A stretch of 16,720 nucleotides of DNA from Deltaproteobacteria bacterium (GTDB lineage: Bacteria > Myxococcota_A > UBA796): NCBI GenBank assembly GCA_002707085.1, contig PALY01000141.1, forward strand, positions 1,534 through 18,253, in the 5' to 3' direction. The notes below the pieces were generated by a model. The model ran no database searches. It was not told the DNA's origin and saw only the letters and a list, made by a program, of their open reading frames with translations. This document shows positions 1-5,826 of this stretch, piece after piece. The number at the start of each line of letters is the position of its first letter. Position 1 is the first letter of the stretch. Position numbers and translations under genes: made by a program.

Positions 1-867
1 GTAGTAGGTCACCAGAGCATCGACATCGGACATACTTGAAGCACCTTCAGCGAGTTCACCAGAAAAGATGATGCTCCCAGTCCCTGGGAATTCCAGGAAG
101 ATCGACCATCCATCACCTTCACCGGTGATGGGTGCAGTGGCGCTTAGTGGGTTCCCTGAGCCATCGACAACACCCTGTTCGCAGTAGCTGACTTCCCAGC
201 CTTCAGCGGTTTCCGTCATGTCGTAAAAACACAACCTGGTGTTGATGGGTGAACCCACATCACGCGCGTTGCTGGATGCATCAATCGTGCCTGCAGCAGT
301 CCAAAGGTTGGCAATCGCCGCTGGAGGGTCATCACCGTAATGGAGGACGGTTCCCGATGACTCCACGGATTCTTCGACGGCAGGGTTGTCTGTAATGGAG
401 TCCGCAGCCGCAGATCCTGTAGTGGTGTCATTGTCGATGGAGCTGGCTTCTTCTTCACTTGGCTCGATCGGTGTCGTTTCGATATCGCAAAAGCTGGAGT
501 ATCGGGCGGATGAAACATTCCAACAATCGTTGATTTGTCCGCAAGACGAGTTTTCGATGCAAGCGATTTGGCAGTCTGCGTAGCCCAACTCCACTCGATT
601 GGGGGCGGCACAGTTGGCAGCGCACTCGGCAATGGATGGCAATTCCACATCGGGGTTGCCCAGTCCACCAGGAAGCGATGGTTCCGGTGGGCTGACTTCG
701 TCACCGCAGATTTGAATGTTTGCACAGGCTTCGCCACAGGTGCCGACTACATCGGAAAGATCACCCAGCACTCCGGTGTCATCGAGTGCATCCTTGATGG
801 CATCACATGCGGAAAGGGCTGTGATACAGAAAACTCCGCCAGTGGCGAAAAATAAAGTTCGTTTCAT
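1..867 (-). CDS. Cys-rich exported lipoprotein, 3' end beyond the window
   Basis: The reading frame is open from the ATG at 867 to the left edge (289 codons visible, no stop). The N-terminus MKRTLFFATGGVFCITALSAC is a lipoprotein signal peptide with lipobox LSAC, so the protein should be anchored in a membrane facing the periplasm or cell surface. After the lipidated Cys come closely spaced cysteines over roughly residues 48-115 (CGEACANIQIC, CAANCAA, CQIACIENSSCGQINDCW). A Ser/Glu/Asp/Thr-rich linker follows (about residues 130-175), then a Trp- and Gly-containing region (about 185-289) that looks like a small beta-rich domain. The start is decided by a strong Shine-Dalgarno sequence, GGGAGGAG, just upstream (about 875-882); this is the clearest one in the window. 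I do not recognise a named family and assign no function. Paired cysteines suggest disulfides. Confidence is high that it is a gene and low for its role. Confidence 0.88.
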   Translation of the reverse strand, partial: MKRTLFFATGGVFCITALSACDAIKDALDDTGVLGDLSDVVGTCGEACANIQICGDEVSPPEPSLPGGLGNPDVELPSIAECAANCAAPNRVELGYADCQIACIENSSCGQINDCWNVSSARYSSFCDIETTPIEPSEEEASSIDNDTTTGSAAADSITDNPAVEESVESSGTVLHYGDDPPAAIANLWTAAGTIDASSNARDVGSPINTRLCFYDMTETAEGWEVSYCEQGVVDGSGNPLSATAPITGEGDGWSIFLEFPGTGSIIFSGELAEGASSMSDVDALVTYY

Positions 868-874
868 GGTTTAT

Positions 875-882
875 CTCCTCCC
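875..882 (-). promoter_or_regulatory. strong ribosome binding site
   Basis: On the minus strand GGGAGGAG lies 7 bases before the ATG at 867. It fixes the start of the Cys-rich lipoprotein. Most other genes here have no comparable site, so it stands out. Confidence 0.75.
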
Positions 883-904
883 AGAGATCAATAAATACGG
901 CCAC

Positions 905-934
905 ATCCTATGCCAGAATTTGGGCCGATTACAA
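905..934 (-). promoter_or_regulatory. possible promoter of the Cys-rich lipoprotein gene
   Basis: On the minus strand TTGTAA (929-934) and TAGGAT (905-910) are separated by 18 bases. Each matches the sigma-70 consensus at four of six positions. They lie in the 103-base gap between the end of the DUF218 gene and the lipoprotein start, where a promoter is expected. The match is weak and rests on position as much as sequence. Confidence 0.3.
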
Positions 935-970
935 GCACTGACGCTGGCCCCCTTCTTTTGATTCACTTCT

Positions 971-1564
971 TCACCGAATCAGCATGAAGAGAATCGATAT
1001 GACTTCCCGCAATGCTCCCTTCACTCTTAGGCGCGTACCTGGGGTAGATCCGGTAGCCGTGACTGTACAAAAGTATCGAGAGAAGATGCGTTTTGAGCGC
1101 CAGCAATGGTAGCCGTCGGTCACGACCAACACAGACCAAGTAGACGCGTCATTGTGTACGGTGGCGGCAAAATGAGCGTTCTCTATGGTGTTTTTCGATT
1201 GGTCCTCTACGAGGATGGAGTCCCGAGGGATGCCGTGTTCTTCTGCGATGGCAGCCGAGACCAAAGACTCGGCTGGTGCATGACGGCCGACACCGCCAGT
1301 CATGATGATTCTGGGAGCCAAGCCTTGGTGCCATAGGTCAACAGCGTGCATCGTCCGTCGATGTAGTGCTGCGGATGCCGTTCCGCCTGGACGTACTGCG
1401 CAACCCAAAACAATCAGGGCATCAAAGGTTTGTGCTGTAAGTGGTTTACGGCCGAATCGGTCGAGGGCGAAGGCGAGCATGCACCAACTCCCCATGAGTC
1501 CAAGTGCGATGCAGGAGCTGGTGTAGATCAGATTCAGAATCTGAATCTGGTTCACCCATGTCAT
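971..1564 (-). CDS. DUF218/YdcF/SanA-like membrane protein
   Basis: This 197-residue protein has one hydrophobic N-terminal segment (about residues 8-34) followed by a DUF218 (YdcF/SanA/ElyC-type) domain. Visible family signatures are DALIVLGCAVRPGG near residue 48, MTGGVGRHAPAES near 87, a VEDQSKNTIENA segment near 118 and VVTDGYHCWRSKRI near 146. DUF218 proteins are inner-membrane-anchored Rossmann-like proteins linked to envelope homeostasis; the reaction is not well defined. The ATG at 1564 overlaps the stop of the FGE-like gene as ATGA, so translation is probably coupled and this is the last gene of the operon starting at 4096. A long perfect inverted repeat lies within the first codons (1529-1549). 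Family assignment is firm; substrate unknown. Confidence 0.9.
   Translation of the reverse strand: MTWVNQIQILNLIYTSSCIALGLMGSWCMLAFALDRFGRKPLTAQTFDALIVLGCAVRPGGTASAALHRRTMHAVDLWHQGLAPRIIMTGGVGRHAPAESLVSAAIAEEHGIPRDSILVEDQSKNTIENAHFAATVHNDASTWSVLVVTDGYHCWRSKRIFSRYFCTVTATGSTPGTRLRVKGALREVISILFMLIR
1529..1549 (-). repeat. perfect 9-bp inverted repeat inside a gene start
   Basis: Arms CAGATTCAG and CTGAATCTG flank a 3-base centre. In the mRNA the hairpin begins 12 bases after the DUF218 start codon and ends at codon 12. It encodes residues of the N-terminal segment (QIQILNL). It could slow initiating ribosomes or limit coupling from the upstream gene, or be a chance product of repetitive codons. 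Confidence 0.6.
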
Positions 1565-2388
1565 TCGAAAAGCGCCTCAAAACTGCCTGCGCGAAGCGCA
1601 TCGGTCAGCCATCGGTCGTAGGCGAGGTCTTGCGCTGCCGTAGGTGTGTCTGGTCCCGCACAGACACGAAAACCGTCATCAAGGTATCGGTCTTCTGCAT
1701 CGGTAGCGTGTGTGTGGAATCCATAGTTGTTGGGTGCATAAAAGGTGTCTGTGCGACTGGTACCACCCCAGACGGCATAGACGTACGGTTCTGGAAAACC
1801 ATCAATTTGTTCAGTGCCTTCCAACGCTGCCACAACTTGGTCGTCTAGCACACCCCATGTGCTGCGAACTTGAAAGTCATGGACCCCGGTGGGACTGCGG
1901 CAGTTCTCGTATGTGCCAATGGGGGCGGGATTGCTATCGTCGGGATCGCAGGCGCTTGGGTCGTGGGTTCCATTGCCGTATGGATATCGTTGGTTCTCTG
2001 GCCCCGCTGCAGCGAACAGCAGTTCGGTGATGGTGCATACTCTGCGACCAAAATCGCCCAATGTGTTGTCGAGGGCAACGATGGTATTGTGCCTTGCTCC
2101 ATCGGTGTACCAAGCTTCACCTGCAACACCGGGAAATGGATACCGGTCGATATAGAAATCTTGGATCACAAAACTCGATACAGGAATGACGGTTTGCCAG
2201 TCACCGTCTCCACCCAAGAAGGGCACGCTTGAAATGGCATCATCTTCCCCCAATGGGTAGGTCCCGCCTTCAATAAATACCAAGCCAGCGTCGATGTTGG
2301 AACCACCGGTGTCATCTCCTGATTGGACACCAATGATGGGTCCTTTTGGTTCGCCGCATGCCATCAAGAAAATCAGTAGAACTCGCAT
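1561..2388 (-). CDS. FGE/SUMF1-like (sulfatase-modifying-factor fold) lipoprotein
   Basis: Starting at the ATG at 2388, the protein has 275 residues and begins MRVLLIFLMACGEP, a very short lipoprotein signal with lipobox LMAC (Cys11). The frame is open upstream to 2490, but those codons lie in the end of the preceding gene and would put a hydrophilic extension before the signal, so 2388 is preferred; no clear Shine-Dalgarno sequence is seen. After a Gly/Asp/Thr linker (GDDTGGSN) comes an FGE-sulfatase-like domain: FIEGGTYPLGED, then RRVCTITELLFAAAGPENQ (the family's RLPTEAEWEYAA block), RYPYGN, and a terminal GFRVCAG matching the family's GFR end. Such domains occur in formylglycine-generating enzyme and in EgtB/PvdO relatives, but many secreted members are not proven enzymes. 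It is third in the operon, 17 bases after the beta-barrel gene, and overlaps the DUF218 gene. Fold fairly sure, activity unknown. Confidence 0.82.
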   Translation of the reverse strand: MRVLLIFLMACGEPKGPIIGVQSGDDTGGSNIDAGLVFIEGGTYPLGEDDAISSVPFLGGDGDWQTVIPVSSFVIQDFYIDRYPFPGVAGEAWYTDGARHNTIVALDNTLGDFGRRVCTITELLFAAAGPENQRYPYGNGTHDPSACDPDDSNPAPIGTYENCRSPTGVHDFQVRSTWGVLDDQVVAALEGTEQIDGFPEPYVYAVWGGTSRTDTFYAPNNYGFHTHATDAEDRYLDDGFRVCAGPDTPTAAQDLAYDRWLTDALRAGSFEALFE

Positions 2389-2405
2389 GGGTACAGTGTA
2401 CCGGA

Positions 2406-3428
2406 TCAGTGAGCTTTGTTCTTGTTCGGTGTCCACGTCACACCGACTGAACCGATAAAAAACTGTTGAATTAGGGTTTCTTTGCTCCATTGGGCCACGG
2501 TGCTGCTTGCTTGCATCATGACCGCAACGGATGGATTGAATCGGTAGATTCCTGTTCCAGACAACAAAATGGCGGTTCTTCCAGTTTTTGGATCGGGTTC
2601 ACCGTCCCAACGTGCGACCCATTCGTGTCTGCCCAATACCCCTCCGGTGACCATCCACTTTGTTGATATGCGGTACGAAGGACCCAGTTCCATCTGTACG
2701 GACGGCGAAGTTTTGAAACCATGTGTGTTTTCGTACAGCGGCAATCGGCCATCAGCATTCATTTGCATGCCCCATGTATCAGCCATCCAGACGGCATTGA
2801 GACTCATGACAGGGTCCCAAGTTCCGGAACCCATTTGCATGTGTTGATGCATTTTGCTTTGTGCTGCCAGTTTGTATGGATTCTCTTCTGTTGTGCCGAG
2901 AGGGAGCATGCTGCCAATGCCGGCCCCGATGGTCCAATCATCATTGGGTTTTGTCAGGTATCTAAACTCGAGTTTGCCATCGCCCAGTCCAACAAGTGTT
3001 TCGTTGCGGTGATGAATATTTCCATAGTCGGGAACATAGGGTCTTCCATGTTTGTCCCAGTATTCGATGGTCATAAATTTGACGTCGAATGGTAGCGATA
3101 GGCGCGCCTGCCAGGCGTTGTTTAGTCCCACACCAATATCGGTGTTCAGGCGGGTCAAGGTCATGCCTTGATCATGAATGTGTGGGGTGGTGTCGAAGTC
3201 GGGTTGGGCGCAATCAATGGGGCTGATTTCAGGGCAATGTGCGTCGTGCTGAAAACGCAAATGCGTGCCGATGAGTACGGAGTTTACCTGTATGGCACCC
3301 TTGTTTAGATTTGGATCGGTGTGAAATCCTCCAGCCTGGAGGTTTGGATTCGCTCAGCCCGGTCAACTTCCGTAGGCTGCGGGCAGAGCTTGCAGCAGAA
3401 CAAGCCATAATGCGATCAGTCCACTCAT
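2406..3428 (-). CDS. putative outer-membrane selenoprotein with Sec-x-x-Sec motif (two in-frame TGA codons)
   Basis: Read from the ATG at 3428, which overlaps the upstream stop as ATGA, the product has 340 residues if TGA codons 22 and 25 are decoded. It begins with a convincing signal peptide (MSGLIALWLVLLQALPAA, then YGS). Next come TGA-Pro-Gly-TGA, ANPNLQAGG, and an uninterrupted frame to 2406. The rest alternates like an outer-membrane beta-barrel of the MetA-phenol-pathway/transporter type, with strands rich in Gly and aromatics, GSGTWDP near residue 203, and no hydrophobic helices. It carries many His and Met residues (HDAHC, HIHDQGM, IHHRNE, MHQHMQM). A hairpin right after the second TGA fits a bacterial SECIS element. 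The other in-frame start, TTG at 3260, would drop the signal peptide, making no sense for this protein. A decayed gene is the main alternative, but two TGAs at CxxC spacing plus the hairpin argue against it. The gene is certain; Sec decoding is a strong inference. Confidence 0.8.
3324..3345 (-). promoter_or_regulatory. putative bacterial SECIS hairpin
   Basis: On the minus strand CCTCCA and TGGAGG form a perfect 6-bp stem around a GGC loop (3328-3342). Three A-T pairs extend it if one A is bulged on the 3' side. The loop begins with G and lies 17 bases after the second TGA and 26 after the first. Published criteria for bacterial SECIS elements call for a short stem, a small apical loop with G in its first positions, and roughly 16-37 bases from the UGA. 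One element could serve both codons. Confidence 0.72.
3354..3356 (-). other. in-frame TGA, candidate selenocysteine codon 25
   Basis: This TGA is in frame with the ATG at 3428 and with the barrel frame ending at 2406. With codon 22 it makes a U-P-G-U motif directly after the predicted signal peptide. TGA is used as an ordinary stop by other genes here, so global reassignment does not explain it. Confidence 0.72.
3363..3365 (-). other. in-frame TGA, candidate selenocysteine codon 22
   Basis: This is the first of the two in-frame TGA codons, immediately after the end of the signal peptide (AYGS). It lies 26 bases from the loop of the candidate SECIS hairpin, within the usual range. Confidence 0.7.
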
Positions 3429-4096
3429 CGATGTTTGTCCAGCTTGTTTAGAAGTTTGTCGATTTCAGTACCCCGGTAAATGGTTTTTCCATTCGGATTC
3501 ATCACCAGGAAGTAGGGAAGACCTGCGGCAGATTGAAGGTGTTGTTTTGTCACTGGCATGGCAAAGCTTACTTTGGGATCTGGACTATCAAGGATGATGG
3601 CTCGAACGGCTACATTGGGGTGTTCCGCCATGTAGACTTTCAGGAGTGTTTCACTCGCATGACAAGGGGCGCACCAGGGGGCTCCAAAGTCATAGATGGT
3701 AAATTTGTCGGGAGCCAAGAAGTCTTCCAGTATTACCTCTTCTCCAGTAGATATGATCTGAACATCCAGTCCGTCCGTTTCACTCCAGTTTTTTAGAAGT
3801 CCGCCGGATCCAAGCTCGCATTCTTCAACAATGTTGATCGACTTCACCGTATAGCCCAGATCCTCAATTGCCCCGGTAATGGAAGCGGCATTGAGTTCGC
3901 CGGTAAGTTCCACACATGCGGTTTGAAGAGGGGTGGACGCCCGAGTGTTTGCCAAAAACGGAAGTGCATCCAGGTTCTTGGTGATCTTTTGCTCGCATGT
4001 GACACAACTCATTCCGGCGAGTTTCACGCGCGCAAAGCCGTCTGAATCCGCGTGTGCGGCCGTTAGCAATATGGGTACAGTCCACAGAATACTCAT
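3425..4096 (-). CDS. exported HMA-domain plus thioredoxin-domain fusion protein
   Basis: This 223-residue protein starts with a short signal peptide (MSILWTVPILLTAAHA) and should act in the periplasm. Residues about 21-90 form a heavy-metal-associated (MerP/CopZ-like) domain with GMSCVTCE (Cys31 and Cys34). Residues about 110-223 form a thioredoxin-like domain with WCAPC (Cys142 and Cys145) and a probable cis-Pro in GLPYFLV. Extra cysteines Cys61 and Cys93 lie in the HMA domain and linker. HMA domains bind soft metals such as Cu(I) or Hg(II); thioredoxin domains exchange disulfides. The fusion suggests metal delivery coupled to redox, or reduction of the partner protein. It is the first gene of its operon; its stop overlaps the start of the two-TGA barrel gene, a tight link. 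No Shine-Dalgarno sequence is seen; the promoter lies so close that the mRNA may be nearly leaderless. Domain calls are firm. Confidence 0.92.
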   Translation of the reverse strand: MSILWTVPILLTAAHADSDGFARVKLAGMSCVTCEQKITKNLDALPFLANTRASTPLQTACVELTGELNAASITGAIEDLGYTVKSINIVEECELGSGGLLKNWSETDGLDVQIISTGEEVILEDFLAPDKFTIYDFGAPWCAPCHASETLLKVYMAEHPNVAVRAIILDSPDPKVSFAMPVTKQHLQSAAGLPYFLVMNPNGKTIYRGTEIDKLLNKLDKHR

Positions 4097-4105
4097 GGAT
4101 ACATG

Positions 4106-4134
4106 ATAATGGTTTTCCCACCAAACTGTGTCAA
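4106..4134 (-). promoter_or_regulatory. promoter of the HMA-thioredoxin/selenoprotein operon
   Basis: On the minus strand a perfect TTGACA (4129-4134) is followed after 17 bases by CATTAT (4106-4111, four of six consensus positions). The ATG at 4096 lies only 9 bases after the -10 box, so the transcript should start about 2-4 bases before the start codon. That fits the lack of a Shine-Dalgarno sequence. The box lies just upstream of the likely start of the divergent SGNH gene. Confidence 0.62.
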
Positions 4135-4143
4135 TCCGCTATC

Positions 4144-5826
4144 GTGGAACAAGATTTTTTTTGGGGCCCTAATTTGGATCAACCATCCGCTACTTTCAAA
4201 AGACTGCTGTGGGGTCTTTTGGTCGCCGTCGTGGTGCTGGCATTCGCGGAGGGGGCTGTCCGTGTTCTTGGGGTGGATAACGGTCCGAAATTAATCTCTC
4301 CGTTGTCGTTTCAACGGCACACTGGACCCATCAGTGGACCTGGACCCACGCCCGACACCAAGTTGTTTGGTGGACCGGACATTGTGACCACATCCAAGCC
4401 TGTGGGGGTTCGAATTTTCTTCTACGGTGGCAGTGCAACTCAGGGCTACCACATGAGTCCATACTCATCTTTTGCAGGGTGGTATCAGCGTCTGGCTCGA
4501 CAGCTGTTTCCAGATACTCCCATTGAAGTCATCAATTTGGGTGCTGGTGGAGAAGGTTCTCGGCAGGTGGTCGAGTTGATGAAAGGGACTGTGGCATCTG
4601 AACAGGTCGACCTGTTTGTGGTGTATTCGGGAAACAATGAGTACTACGAACTTCGTGCATTGAAAGAGGCGGTGCCAGGTTTCGATGCACAGACGGAGTT
4701 GGCTCGCCGGCGTATATCTGGATCTCATCTTTATCGACTTCTTCGCAATGTGATCCGACCCATTCAGTCCGCGTCATCGACCAATGTTTCAGTACAGCCG
4801 GTCGACAGCATTGGTGCGGAGATCAATCAAGACGAACGGGAACTGGGGGTCATTTTTTATCAAGAACACATTGAAGCGATGATTGGCATCGCCAAAGATG
4901 CCAAGGTGCCGCTGTTGTTGTCGACTGTAGCGGATCAAACACGGTCCTTTGCCTTTCATGGAGAACCTCCGACCCTCAGTGTGGGCGTGGCCGATGGTGT
5001 ACGTGCATTGGATGCTGCGGGTCGGTCAAGAGACGGTGCCAAGGTGAATTCGGTTTTGGCTTCGTTGGAAGGAAAACTGGAAAGTCAGGCAGACTTCCAT
5101 GCGGTGGCAACGTTGCTCGATAGGGATCAGTATTGGGCTCTTGCTCGTCCATATTACGAGGAGGCGGAGTACCTTGACCCTCGCCCTCGACGTTCAAATA
5201 GAGCGATGCGTCAAGCGGTTCGAGATGTGGCTTCGGATGCGGGTGCCGCGGTGTGTGATGTGGCGAATGAGCTGGCCAAGATGTCTCGGAGTGGAATCAC
5301 AGGTGAAGATGTTTTCATTGATCCTTGTCATCCAAATGCGACGGGACATCGGCGTATTGCGGAGATTTTGTTGGCCTGTACCGTGGAACAGGGATTGGTT
5401 CCACGACTCTCAAAAACAGACAAGCGGATGCCTGAGGTTTTCCGTTCCATACCGCTGGAAGGGACGGATGCTCTGCGATTGGATCACTTCACCGAACGGC
5501 GGGCTCAGCTTCACGAAAACCGAGCCATGACTTCAGCTGAGATCACAGCGACCATACGAAGTTTTGATGACGGCACTCCACAGGGGGCGGCCGTGGCCGG
5601 TCACCACGCCACACTGTTTAATCTTCCAAGAGGGGCGTTGGCTTGGTATGACTTGGCGCTGGAAAGAGGCGGCAGTGTCGGACCTATACAGGTCAGTCGT
5701 GGCCTCACTCTTCAGCGCTTGCACGATATGAATGGGGCAAGAGCAGCGCTGGATATTGCGGTTGCTAATTTGCCTGAAGATGTGGAGATTCGTCAATTTC
5801 GGGCTGTGCTGGGAGACTCATTGTGA
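4144..5826 (+). CDS. membrane-anchored SGNH/GDSL-like hydrolase with C-terminal helical repeat region
   Basis: From the GTG at 4144 the protein has 560 residues. An earlier in-frame GTG at 4054 is less likely because it lies inside the divergent HMA-thioredoxin gene. One transmembrane helix lies at about residues 19-37 (KRLLWGLLVAVVVLAFAEG). The SGNH blocks follow: YGGSATQG with the candidate nucleophile Ser97, NLGAGGEGS, YSGNNEYYE (the GxND block), and DPCHPNATGH with Asp393 and His396. The usual GDS is GGS here. The last 100 or so residues look like TPR-like helices (GALAWYDLALERGG, then ALDIAVANLPEDVEIR). Family members hydrolyse or transfer ester groups, often acetyl groups on surface glycans. 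It opens a four-gene operon with a kinase and membrane glycan proteins and overlaps the kinase start as GTGA. Substrate unknown; the exact start is uncertain. Confidence 0.88.
   Translation: MEQDFFWGPNLDQPSATFKRLLWGLLVAVVVLAFAEGAVRVLGVDNGPKLISPLSFQRHTGPISGPGPTPDTKLFGGPDIVTTSKPVGVRIFFYGGSATQGYHMSPYSSFAGWYQRLARQLFPDTPIEVINLGAGGEGSRQVVELMKGTVASEQVDLFVVYSGNNEYYELRALKEAVPGFDAQTELARRRISGSHLYRLLRNVIRPIQSASSTNVSVQPVDSIGAEINQDERELGVIFYQEHIEAMIGIAKDAKVPLLLSTVADQTRSFAFHGEPPTLSVGVADGVRALDAAGRSRDGAKVNSVLASLEGKLESQADFHAVATLLDRDQYWALARPYYEEAEYLDPRPRRSNRAMRQAVRDVASDAGAAVCDVANELAKMSRSGITGEDVFIDPCHPNATGHRRIAEILLACTVEQGLVPRLSKTDKRMPEVFRSIPLEGTDALRLDHFTERRAQLHENRAMTSAEITATIRSFDDGTPQGAAVAGHHATLFNLPRGALAWYDLALERGGSVGPIQVSRGLTLQRLHDMNGARAALDIAVANLPEDVEIRQFRAVLGDSL

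Noticed and set aside
216..737. Minus-strand open frame over the first lipoprotein
   Set aside because: It lies in another frame of the Cys-rich lipoprotein, which has a signal peptide, a lipobox and a strong ribosome binding site.
1561..2388. FGE-like lipoprotein as a selenoneine or ergothioneine synthase (SenA/EgtB)
   Set aside because: It is a short lipoprotein without a DinB-like domain, and no SenB or SenC homologue is nearby. The link to selenium would rest only on position.
2388..2490. Earlier start for the FGE-like lipoprotein
   Set aside because: It would bury the lipoprotein signal behind 34 polar residues and lie within the barrel gene.
2406..3260. The barrel gene starting at the TTG at 3260 as an ordinary protein without Sec
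   Set aside because: It would lack a signal peptide although the product looks like an outer-membrane barrel, and it would leave the signal-peptide-encoding start at 3428 and the same-frame codons before 3260 unexplained.
3354..3365. Pseudogene with two nonsense mutations, or TGA read as Trp throughout
   Set aside because: Decay would not put two TGAs at exact CxxC spacing next to a SECIS-like hairpin with the rest of the frame intact. Global reassignment fails because TGA ends several normal genes here (5826, 7298, 13524) and TGG is used freely for Trp.
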